DNA of 64,000 bases. It comes from Ficedula albicollis. Its lineage: Eukaryota; Chordata; Aves; Passeriformes; Muscicapidae. The translations under genes were made by a program, and so were the position numbers. Position 1 is the first letter of the stretch. Every line of letters starts with the position of its first letter. The DNA is taken from positions 44,614,864 through 44,678,863 of the forward strand of contig NC_021677.1 of assembly GCF_000247815.1 (NCBI RefSeq), given 5' to 3'. This document shows, in pieces, positions 21,141-32,600 of the stretch. The notes beneath the pieces are model-generated. The model saw nothing but the letters and a program-made list of their open reading frames with translations, searched no databases and had not been told where the DNA came from.

Positions 21141-22411
21141 AAATGGAAAATTCCTCTGTATTAAAAAATTAGATATTAAACTGTTTGGAATCAACACCCA
21201 AAAGCAGAAAGGGAAAAGGCATGCAAAACTATGGAGATTACTTCAGATCACACTAGGTCATGTTTTGGAGGTGTTTGAAATGAAAGTATTAGCTAAAGTT
21301 TTTAATATATTTTTGAATCTTAGCTACTATGGAAATTTGAAGTTTACTTGTCACATGTGGGATATCTTTCTGTAATAAAAAATAAATACTATCACTAAAT
21401 TTATTTGAATTAATCTATTCAGATTATGTGTCCACATCTATAGTCCTTTCAGCATGCATAAGTGCATGTGAAAAAACTGTACAGAGAAACCTTGCAAAAA
21501 CAGAGGAGGAAGTAAAAAATTAAGAAAGCTCTTCACATAATGTGATAGAACTCAAATTGTGAATTTTTAAGCCACACAAATGAAGAGGCAATGAAAAAAA
21601 TATTATTTTTTTTTACTTATGCTTTTCTGGTGACCTCTTCTATCATTAAAAATATTGATTGATCTATTTATAGGACAGGAATAGAAAAGTTCAGACATGA
21701 TTAGAAGGTAATAGACTTGTTCCAGCCAGAAAAGTACTTCAAAAAATTCTCAAACCAAAACAGTGACAAAATCTAACAGCAAGAAAAAAAAAAAATCCAT
21801 GAAAAATAGCATGAAGTCTTAATTCTGTTTAGACCTTCCAACTGACTTGCATGGCCTTATGCCACCGAAAAATAAAACACATCTTACATACCAAAAAGAT
21901 AACCAGACTGTTTTTTCTAGTTCCTTGAAGTGAGAGAGTTTAGAAACTCATGCATAGATTAAAAGAAGTTTTCTTGGAACAATTTAGGAGAAGCTTTTTC
22001 TGTCCTGGGAATCCTTCCAAGTCTCTTTACCCTCCTAAGTTAAGACCCCTGTTATCCAATTTTTCACACAAAATTTTTGTTCTCAGACATGGAACCTATT
22101 TTTTATATGAATTCCTGGTCATTTACATAGTTTTACAATTGCAGATCTAATCCAGTCCTCAGAAATATTCCTATTGATCTTACTTTTTTAACTATTCAGC
22201 TATTTGCCAGCTCCCCTACTTTACTGCTTTACTCATACACAGTTTATGCAGCCACTTAGAGTCACTCAACACTATTAACATAAGGGCCTAATTCTCTGCA
22301 AGCTGCATCATTCTGGATTTTGTTTTCTTGCCACTTTTTCAAAAAATGGCATCAAAACCAGCAGCAAAATCAAAAGGAGATTCGGCCACAGATAGAATAA
22401 ATTGTGCAAGA
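21141..22411. other. Unannotated AT-rich non-coding DNA
   Basis: No gene or repeat family recognised. It contains an A run near 21785-21796 and short T runs. The 66-codon frame at 21950-22150 has no recognisable motif. Confidence 0.6.
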
Positions 22412-22527
22412 CCTCTCTTAATTTCCTTCTTAATTATGCAGGTCGCTCTTACTTTCCTTCTTAATTATGCAGGGCCTTGTATTCCCTCTCTTAATTTCCT
22501 TCTTAATTATGCAGGGCCTTGTATTCA
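22412..22527 (+). repeat. Short tandem repeat of about 30-50 bp, three imperfect copies
   Basis: A core reading TTTCCTTCTTAATTATGCAG occurs three times within about 115 bases. Copies 2 and 3 also share a trailing GGCCTTGTATTC. Spacing between the cores is unequal, which points to successive unequal slippage or crossover events. Pyrimidine-rich runs followed by CAGG give each unit a weak splice-acceptor appearance, probably by chance. Confidence 0.8.
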
Positions 22528-23667
22528 TCTAGCCAATTTTCAAGACGTTTACTCCTCCTGTTTTCCTTTTCCAAATTAAACATCCTTTTAGTAGATGGTA
22601 TTTTAATAAGTAGCATTGAGGTAACTATAGAAGACAATGCAATCACATCTCAGTGTCCTTTTAGATAAGATAAATGAAATCCTTAAGTCTCTCACTCCCA
22701 ATAAATTTTTACAGGTTGCAGAGAATGTAGCTGCTTTAGACAATCTTTAGATTCAGTCCCAAATAAGTCAAAATATCTGTAACAGTTTCCTTTTTTTCTA
22801 ATAAAAATCAGAATTGTGATGAAAGTGCACAATTAGGCTTCAGCTGCTCAGATGGGAGTTTCATTACAGAAGAATCACCTTGTTCAAATCATAATTATAG
22901 CAGAAACTCCAAATGACCTGGCAGCTTGAGAAAATGTGTATTCCTGTCCTGTGCCTTGCCTATACTCCTCATCTTGTCCACATGAGATAGGGTATAACAC
23001 ACTGAAAAGTTTATCTCCCTTTTCTAGGCAGTTTTATCACCACAGCTTCTTTAATTTACACACTTTTCCTCCTAACATCTTCAGATACTCAGTCTCATTT
23101 AAGGCCTTCTGCTCTTCCAAAGGAAGAAACATTTCCAAGTCCAGCATGCATTGAATCCCAACTGCTTGGCTTGAATTCATACAGAACTTAAAGGCTCATT
23201 AGAGATCACAGAAATAGATCTAGATATATTGAGGAAAGGGATAAAGGGAGAAGTTATAAAAAGAAGTGTTGTTCTTAGTTAAGTTTTTATACATTTGGTA
23301 TTTATGGTTAATCCAGCACAGTAAAATATGTGTCTGTGATCTGTTTCTTAGGTTACTGTACTTTGCATGAGAATTTAGCAATCCAATTGGAAAAGTGCAC
23401 AGGATTAAAAAACTTGTTAAAACTTCAAACTTGCCTGAATCACTTTGAGAGATTTATTATTTCCAGCAAAAGTCATAGCTCTGCATGAGTTTCTAATACA
23501 GGATAGCAGCACAGTGAAAAGGAAAACAGCTACCAGAATTAGGCAGCAGTGGCTGCAATACCACTAGCTCTTCCATTGTCATAGGGAAAGTCCCGCCATT
23601 TAAAGGAGCTCAAAACCTAACTGGTCTATTTTAAATCTACAGCCTCTGCCCTTACTTCCCTTACCCA
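22528..23667. other. Unannotated AT-rich non-coding DNA
   Basis: No gene, RNA or known repeat recognised. Confidence 0.6.
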
Positions 23668-23805
23668 CAGATATTTGTGCATAGAAATCATGGACAGAAT
23701 TGGGAGACTGTTCCTTTTATTTTAGATCTGAGGCTGGTAGCAGATATTTGTGCGTAGAAATCATGGACAGAAATGGGAGACTGTTCCTTTTATTTTAGAT
23801 CTGAG
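23668..23805 (+). repeat. 73-bp tandem duplication
   Basis: The unit at 23668-23740 is repeated from 23741 to about 23805. About 65 bases match with two mismatches; the last 8 bases of the unit are present only once. The 61-codon frame at 23750-23935 overlaps copy 2 and has no recognisable domain. Confidence 0.88.
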
Positions 23806-24917
23806 AAGAATTACTGAGAAAGGCATTTTGCTGAAGAAAGGAGAACTATGTGGGTGTTTGCACATTGATCAGAAAAAGAGATGTGATGAAAGACATGGGA
23901 ATTTATATGAAAGCTTGTGCAGGGGAAATGTCTAAAATGAAGCTGTAAGGTAGCTAAATCTCTTATTAAATTTACCAAAGATTAAAAAGAAAAATATATG
24001 GTTGAACAGAATAACTGAATGCAAGAGAAATAAGTCACAGTTTCATGTTTCCATTGTGTCTAGTTTTTACCCCTTTGTACTTTCTGCATGCAAACAGAGT
24101 TTCTTCTCATGGTTGTCCAATTATGCACACTGAAAATAAATTCTAAAAAAAAATGGCATGTAAAGAAACCATTTATAAACAATTCTGGTGTATGCAGCCA
24201 TTAAATAGGCAAGTGTGTGGCTTCCCTCTGTTAAGCAGTATCTTAAATTAGTTAGGGAAACATATGGTGTGCCCTCCTATGGAGGCTATATTTTGACTAT
24301 AGCTTTCTGATCTAAGTTTTGGCATGAAATATCTGCCCAAGGACATACAAGGTCTTTACATGAAATACAACTTGCATTACGCTATCAATAATGATTTACA
24401 GCTGTGAATGATTAGATATCCGGTTTATCAGGGTAGGGATTTTTTTACAATTTGGAGAAATATTTTTCTTATGTAGAACTCAAAGTAGAATAACATCTGT
24501 TTTGGGGGAAGGACACATTTTTCTGAGTCAGTGTTGGTGGGATATGAAGTACATAGGTGAGGTAAGTGGAAGTGGAGAGAACCCAAGGAGTTCTAAAAAA
24601 TATTCACACCTCATATATTATATCCTTTCATGTGAGCATGTTTACTTGTCTTTTCATATGTTGGTTCGTTCGTAAGTTGGTGGAAATGGCTTTCTCTAAC
24701 AAAACTACTGCAATTGGGGAAGCATAGGTGCAAGCACTTAAGTAGAAATGTTCATTAATACTTCATTTCTTACAAAAAAGCCAATACTTTATTTCCAGTT
24801 TACAATATTATATAGTCCAGCCATTTCTTTCTTTAAAGAAAATCCCAATGCCTGTACATCTTTTCTGCTATGCTACAGCAATCAAATATCATAAGTTATT
24901 TTTTATTTTTGTTTTTT
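23806..24917. other. Unannotated AT-rich non-coding DNA
   Basis: No gene or known repeat recognised before the CR1 fragment. Confidence 0.6.
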
Positions 24918-25006
24918 CCTAGTTGACGTGGTGGTAATCAGTCAAAGGTTAGACTCAATGATCTTAGAGGTCTTTTCCAGCCTGGATGATTTTTTGATTC
25001 TGTGAT
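24918..25006 (+). mobile_element. CR1 LINE, 3'-terminal fragment
   Basis: The sequence follows the avian CR1 3' end in sense orientation: GACTCAATGATCTTAGAGG, then a TCTTTTCCAGCCTGGATGAT segment, then the terminal GATTCTGTGAT. CR1 copies are usually heavily 5'-truncated, and this one keeps only about 90 bases. No coding sequence remains. CR1 is the dominant LINE of bird genomes. Confidence 0.85.
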
Positions 25007-28000
25007 ATGCAGATTGCTCCACCCATTCTTTATGAAGGTGCATGAGGCATCAAACATAATTTTCTGCTCAATTTCCAATCAGCCAGAGTGAGAGCATAAC
25101 TCCTGCTGATTTCTACGAACTGGAACACGTGCCAGAGTCAGTACTGCTTGCTTCTATGTTGGTTTGTCAATGCCTCATGATGCAGGTTTATTAAAAACCC
25201 CACATTTTCAATACATCTATCAGAAGAGGATATGGCTAAATATGCACGTTCCACAATGTGGTTCAGCATTTTGTACACCAGTATTAATCACAACAAAATC
25301 TTTACAGTGGAATTAATGCAAATGCTAAAAGGCACTATTAGGTGCTCCTGGATTTATTGTGCAACAACTTTGCGTCATGGTAGAGACTGCATCTCTAGCC
25401 AGACCATTCTTTCAGCAGCACTTTAAAAGCAGCCATGGCAAAAGCATTTGAAAAACTGGAGAAGAGGAAGCAAGAGCTCTAGGTTTCACTTGAAAATACT
25501 AACCGGACATTTTAATTACTTTCTTGACATGAGAAGGAGCAAAACTTGCCTTTTCTAGAAAGACAGAGAACAAAGTCTCAACTGCTTGTAGAAGTCAAAT
25601 ATTCTGAGCTAAAAATCAGCTTTAAGTGTGAAAAGAGGTGATAACATCTGCTCACATGAACACTAGGATGCTCCTGTTTAATGCTTCAGTGCTATCTTAG
25701 TTTGTCAGCACTTGTGTATTGTGCCCATTAGCCCCTGTCAGAAGAAGCAAAAAGCATTGCCAGCTAACTGAATTAATAGGGAAATTTTTATCTTCTGCTG
25801 CTTGGATGGTGTATAAGCATATAATTACACACACACACACACCTAAAAATCTACATTAATTTTTTGCTGTTAACCATTTTTTGCCATTTTTCTTTACTTA
25901 AATTTGTGTGAAGTTTACTATAGTTCACTTTCAGATAACAGTCTGTTGAGACATCTCATATACTGAAATTGCAATTTGGCTTATATACTTTGCAGTTCTG
26001 TAATGCAATAATTCATCCCTTAAATTTTTTCAGCATTCCACCTCGGGGCTTAATCCAGTTGAATTGCATGAAGAGCACTAATTGACATTGTCTGACCCCA
26101 GTCAAATATGTTACAATTACAATTACAGCAAACAACATAAACTTGCTGTATAAGCATAATCTGTGTTGGTGTCACAAAGATTGGCTGCTGCCTTTTAGAG
26201 ACTTTTAAGACAATAGTGATGGATATTTTTGTTCAGTAATTGTTTTTCACTGACCATCCTCCTGTGGTGTAAAAACACTTTGTCCCACTTGATTTTGTTT
26301 TCTTCAGTGTACCGTAACTAATGATGTTTCTACACTCATTTAACATATGCAAATGAAAATGCATGTCTGAAAATGTTTGTAGTGACTGCTGCTATGTGGA
26401 TAATTTCTGCACATAATTGATATGTCTAATGTACACCCATGGAAGTCATATCAGAGCTGCTTAGCAGCAGACACTGAACAGGATTCTTTCACATGGTAGT
26501 TTCTTAAACAATAGCTTTAAGTACTGTGGTTTAAATAGAGTAAGTTTAAAGTTTGAAAAAGGAAGTTTGAAGCAATTTAATCCAATTAATGCCAAGGCAT
26601 TTTCTTTAGGTTTAAGAGTAGAAATCCAGCTGTGATGATGAGTCCCTCATTAACTTTGTGAGACTTTTCTCAACAGATGAAAAGGATCATGAAACAGATC
26701 CATGTTTAGCTTGAAAATCTACTGAACTGTGTTTCATAGCTGGCTTCTCCTGCTATGAGTTTTTAGTATTTTGACTTTAAATTTAGTAGCAAATATATTT
26801 CAAAGCTTCCCAAAAATGTAAATTCTAAAAGTGTTTGTACAGTGTTACTTTATTATGCATTTTATCAATAATTCATTTTCCAGCTAATTGTCCTGATCCT
26901 AATAATAAATATTAAAGAGCATTTCAATAGCAAAGTCTGCTCTACATCAGGAATGCTTCAGTCTTGTTAAAATATCCTGGTTTACAATTGCCTTTTCTGT
27001 CCCTAATGAAGTTAAGCATATGCCCTATAGACAATTTAAGAAATCCTGCTGTCAGTTAGTTTATTTTGACTAAATATACTACTAAATAATAGAAGTTACA
27101 TTCTATAGATAAGTTTGCCTGTTTTCATATGAGTTTTCCATTGAGCAAATGAAGATCTGCAGTGCTACACTGTTGCAGTTCTTACAAGGTATGTCAGGCC
27201 TACCTTGTAATGTGCTTGGACATAAGTAGTAGTACAATAAATGCATGTTTATTAGATTACCATTTCAAATTACTGCTGAAAATTAGTGCTCTACCTGGCC
27301 TTGGGCAGGTACAGTGCAGGCAGCCTGTCTCTACCCTGTCAAACTTGCTATTGTGGAGCATGTGCAGCAGAAACAGCAGTTAAATCCTGATCTAGCTATG
27401 AAGAAATAAAACATTTCAGCAGCTTTTTTCTTGTTTCATGTAACGTTTCAACTCTTCCTTAGCAGGAATTTAGAAGTCTGAAGAGACGGGAACACAACTA
27501 ACCAGATTTCACTAGACAAACCCATGCCAATGCAATGCTGTATTTCCCATCAAGACTTTGTATCAAGCATAGTCTAAGAGAAAAGTTTGCATAATGGTCA
27601 AGTAAAATTGCATAATGATCTAAGTTTCCAGTCTAGAGCAGCTGCCTTATAAGAAGAGTTTCTCCTTTCAGATATTTAGCCCATCAGCATTATTACAAAG
27701 GATGAAATAACTTCCTCTCCATAGTAAAGCCTCAGTCAGTTGCAGAATATCTCCTCATCATGGCATAATACATTAAAAAATGTTTCTGGGTGCTAATACT
27801 TTTTACACTGATGGATACATACTATGGAGCACTATACAAATAGTTTATCTGATTACATTTGCAATTAGATAAAAAGGAACAAAATAAAAGTTTTACTGTA
27901 ACAGGGAGGAGTACAGAACAGGTAGGTAGCAGATGAAAGGCACCTATACACTTCTCTCTCAGTCTGCTTCCTTCGGTCCCCCTTTCTTCCCTCAACACAC

Positions 28001-28502
28001 ATCACTCCTAGGCTCTTTCTTCCATTAGCTTCAGTAGCATTTTACAGAAGAATGTGTATTATTGGCTTAACGCATGAATCTGCCCCAATATGCACACATT
28101 CATGGATAAAGAATGTTTGACTTCTGTTAGATAATTAAACTTAGGCAAAGATACCACATATGAGGTAGTGCACAGACTTGCTGAAATCTACAGATGAGAT
28201 AAGAGGTACTGGCCTGGGGACACCTGATCAGAATGATTTAAGCACCAAGTTATGTTGATATAGGTTGAAATTAAGGACTAAAATTGGCTTTATAGGGGAA
28301 TGAAATTTGCCATAGAAGAGAAAACAAATAAAGATTCAGACCCTTCTTGTCAATATCAAATATATGACACGCACACTTACCATTAAAAAAAAACCTTTTT
28401 TCACCACACATATTTTAATTCCACTTTGAAACATACTTTATTTCCTAGGTTTTAGACCTGCACAACAGCTTATTAAGACTTAACTTTATTAAGAGTTTAA
28501 TT
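25007..28502. other. Unannotated AT-rich non-coding DNA
   Basis: No gene recognised. A short (AC)n microsatellite lies at about 25827-25842. The block at about 26040-26480 is low in simple repeats, with several TAAT-type and one ATGCAAAT-like word, so it could be conserved regulatory DNA. That is only an impression from a single sequence. Confidence 0.55.
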
Positions 28503-28530
28503 GGGGTTTTGGGAGGGGGTTGTGTTGGGG
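28503..28530 (+). other. Canonical G-quadruplex motif
   Basis: Four G runs (4, 3, 5 and 4 G) are separated by loops of 4, 1 and 7 bases, meeting the standard G3+ N1-7 rule. The following bases to about 28610 are T-rich with interspersed G. Folding is inferred from the pattern only. Confidence 0.75.
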
Positions 28531-28612
28531 TCTTTTCTTTGTTTCTTTTTGGGTTTTTTTATTGTTGTTTATTTTGTTTTTCTGTTTTTTGTTTTTTGTT
28601 TTTTTTTTAACA
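28531..28612 (+). repeat. T-rich low-complexity tract
   Basis: Almost pure T with single G or C interruptions, ending TTTTTTTTTAACAG. The ending resembles a pyrimidine tract plus splice acceptor, but no exon is evident downstream. On the minus strand it is an A-rich tract. Confidence 0.85.
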
Positions 28613-29536
28613 GAAATCTTAGACAGTAGAGATCTAAGTATTTTTGAATGGCACAAGTGAAGCCAAATAGTTTTCTATGTGGATCTTACCTAAGAACTGG
28701 TATTCTAAAAGTTATAACTGGTTTCCATATCTTATGTTTACAAGGTTGCAGATACTGTTTGCGAGATGATACATGGCCAGATTACACTTATTTGCTCTAG
28801 GTCCTTGCCACAGATGATTTATAAACTAAAACCAAGCATACTCAGCCACAAGACAAAGTTTGACAGAAATAAGAAAAGTACAAACAAGATTCAGCCATAT
28901 CTTGCTGGTTCCCATGGATGACAAACTGACCTCTGTGACTTTGGAGTGTTAAATTAGCTAAGCAGCTGTTATCTATCCTTTGTTCTAGACTCCAGGATTT
29001 TAATTTTAAATCCAGTTTCACACCTCATCTTTCTGCCACTGACCCATTAACAAGATAAGTTTGGTCAGGGGTATTGCACTACTGTCAATGCACCTCTATT
29101 TATCATTCAAGAAAAAAACAGGAACAACAGACAGGCAGTCAGACAGTGCATCAACAGATTTGGAGCTGCTTTTGCTTTCCAAGAATAAACCTATCCTGTG
29201 TTTCATCTGAGGCACTCAACTGCTGTTCAGCTTCATGGCTTATGTTTGAGTCAGTAAATGCACTTTAGAGCAAATTGCACTTCAGTATTCATTTGGAAAG
29301 CATAATTCATTAATAATAGAATTAAGACAGCCCCAGATATGTATTTTTTTTGCCTCTTTTGGAAAACAATGCAATATGTTTCCTATTCTTTTAACAGTAC
29401 AGTTTGTACCTTAGGACAGGTATAGGTTTCCTTACAATCTTCCACAGTCTCACAAAGGGAAAGTAATCCTCCTAAAGCAAAGGAAGTAATGTTTTCTGGG
29501 GGGAGGGAGGGGTTTGAGATTTTGAGGGATATTTTG
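28613..29536. other. Unannotated non-coding DNA
   Basis: No gene recognised. A G-rich patch at 29498-29513 holds three G runs but its fourth run is too distant for a canonical quadruplex. Confidence 0.6.
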
Positions 29537-29600
29537 TTGGTTTTGGTTTGGTTTGGTTTGGTTTTTTATGTTTCTTTTTTTTTTTTTTGTGGTTTTTTGT
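29537..29600 (+). repeat. (GGTTT)n microsatellite followed by poly-T
   Basis: Several GGTTT-type units are followed by a T run of about 14 and another TG/T-rich patch. Simple low-complexity DNA. Confidence 0.9.
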
Positions 29601-32600
29601 TTATTAATGTAATTCAAAATAGAAATGCTCCCACATAATAAAACAAAATAAGTATGACAAATACGATTTGCAGGTTACTTCAGTGCAGTTCAATTTAATA
29701 CAGAAAGGTACGCTTCAAAGTGGAATTAAAATTTGCGTGGTGGAAAAACACTTTTTTTTTTTAACAAAGCTTTTTTTGAAACACCAGAATAAATTTATGC
29801 TTGTATATGCAAGGAGTGTTCGAGTGTAGTTTACAACTTTGCTGCTCTGGAAGGGGCCTGGTTTAACTTAAAGTATCATGGCAAAGCATCAGAAGTGGTA
29901 GAGCAGACTGTTCTTCAAGAGAAGGCAGCCCAGGAATTAATAACAACAGAAAGGTGCAGTCAGTCCTTGAGCACAGCCACACCCACCAGGCAGAGAGGCA
30001 AAACAGAGCACAGCTACAACACAGCTCAGGGAAAACCCCGAACTTAAATGCAGCTTTTGGGTCAATAGAAAAATTATCTATAGGTGGGGACCCAGGATGG
30101 GGCCAGCAGGGCAGCTGGGGCCTGGCCACATATGAAAGATCTTGACAAGTACAGGAAAAAGAGATGTAGGTAGTTAAGAAATACATTTAAAGGACAGTTG
30201 TATGATTGACCCTGCCCCACCCTTTTTGAATGGAAGAATATAAAGGAAAAGAGATATAGGTTTATGTATCTGTAATCTATTAGATAAACAGTCAACCCAC
30301 ATACATAGTTACTATGTATGGTTTTCAGTAAACAGAATTCACAATGCCATACACATCAAAGAATTTTACAGGTCATAAGCAACACAAGCTTAGTAAGTTA
30401 CATTTGTGTTTAGAAATGCACCATATAAATTACATTATTGCCCAAATACAGATATGCTTCAATCCAATTTCTTAAATGTGAAAATTGTGACTCATAAGTC
30501 CACAGAGAATATATTTGCCAAATATTGCTGTACCAATATTCTTTGCATACATCTATTAATCCCATAAAACATTTGTCTACTACCGAAGCAAATACCCAAA
30601 GCCCAAACAAATCAATAAAATTTATGCAATAAAAAATAAAATGTGTATGTATATACATACAACTCAGTAAAATTATAGTACAGGACTCCATTTTCTTTGG
30701 TTTTTTTTTTTTTTGTTTTTATTTTTTTTTAATACAGTGTGCAACAATCTAATATTTGAAGGATTTATGTTAATTATTATGGGGATTTTATTGATGTAGT
30801 TTGCAAAACCTTGTTAATTCAGTGCTTCACACTTAGTAACTACCAGCCAAAGCCTGGCTGATGTCACCATGCAGTGACCAAAATATCTATTAATTTTCAT
30901 GAGAATCTGGTAGTGGAATTGTGCAGGAGTCTTAGATTCACTGTGTTGCTCTAGCTTTTTAATCTTTTGAGACTTTAAAAATCTGCCTCATTTTTTTATT
31001 GGTAGCACTTTCATCCTCCTAACAGTACTTGTATAATAATGTAGGATGTTTAGGCCAGAAGGTGCTGGTACATAAGGAAATGGTACTTTGACATCAGGGC
31101 ATAGCTGTTGGGTTAAGTTATTGGTGAGTTTAATTATTTCATAAAATCAGAGTGCACCCTCCCACTCTAAGAAAACAAAGCAACCCAAACTACACAACTA
31201 ATATAACCTGTGACCTCTAATTGTCAATTCATTTGACTAGCTTTGGAAAAGCCAAGGATCAAGCATGTGATGCAAAACAAATACATGACAAGCAAATAAA
31301 ATAATCCATCCACCTGAAGAGCAGGGATTATTGCCTACTACTGCATATAGGATATTTTCCTACTTAATCGCTGTGGCATTGCTGAGTTGGTATAGTTGTC
31401 AGTTCCAAATTTTCAGTCAGGCAAATTCATAACTTATGAAGAACCTCTCTGATATGAAACCTCAATTTTTCCCCCCATTCTAGCATACACGTGCATTTTT
31501 AGAAAAAAAAAAAATCTGCAAAGATTAGCACTAACCTTGAAAGTTATACATTTTATTATTATTATAAAACTATATATTTCAATTTTATGTTTTATTCATT
31601 TCTATGTGTAGTTTACTGCTAAGATCTTTGTTTCATCAGTGCTAACTTGAGAGCAGTAAGGCTGCTACAAGTCTTTGTAATTCCTCCTCACAAAACAAGC
31701 TCAGCTTGGACAGGTGTATTTGGTACTCCCTGGTGGTAGTCAGACTAATAAATTCTTCAGGTTTCAGATGCTACCTTCCTTTTGGTCTGTTTACAGAACT
31801 AGTCAACCATGAAAAGTGACATTAACCTTTATTTTAATTTCCCCTTGATGATACTGCATGAAGCTTTCAGTAATCTACTGACAAGACCTGGAGTTAGTGT
31901 AACACTGCTCTGAGCTGATTTAATACCAGCAACAGCTTGACAGATGTGATCAGTCACCAGTAACAAGAAGCAAAGTTGAATGGAATTATTTCTAGTGCAA
32001 ATTTCACAATGCAAATGAAATTTGATATTTTATTATAATGTTTGAGTCTTAATTGCTTCCATGTAGTTAGGGTGATTTCCTCACTAGACAGCTATCCTCT
32101 GGAGAGGCAGGCATAGCACCAAAAATGCTATCCAGAAATATTAGTTCACTCCTTGCACATTATAGCTATTTTTGCATATAACCATACTGTCTGAAAGCTG
32201 AAAGGCCTGAAATCCTTTAGTTAATTCAGCCTTCACTTCACCCTGACACTTGATAAATATATATTTCAGACTTTTACTGTTTTTCAATAGGCAGATTTGT
32301 GACAACAGAAATAACATAATTATGGTAAACACTGAAACTGCAGGGCTGTGTGGAGGGAACCTTACAAGACAAGGGTCTGTCACCTGAAAGTACTCTGCAC
32401 TCCACGATTCTACCTTACTATCCTCCTTCCACTTTATTTGGACTGCTGTATTTTCTGTAGTTATCAAAGATTTGGAGCCCTGGACCTGACACTTGCACAA
32501 TGCAAGCAAAACTCCATGGTTTATACTAAGATTTCTTTTAAAAATTTTACAGAAATGCTAAAAGCATGGTAGAACATAGTTTGAATTTGTGGATTTGAAT

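Noticed and set aside
26040..26480. Conserved non-coding regulatory block
   Set aside because: The lower repeat content and homeodomain-like words are suggestive only. Conservation cannot be seen in one sequence, so it is mentioned but not called.
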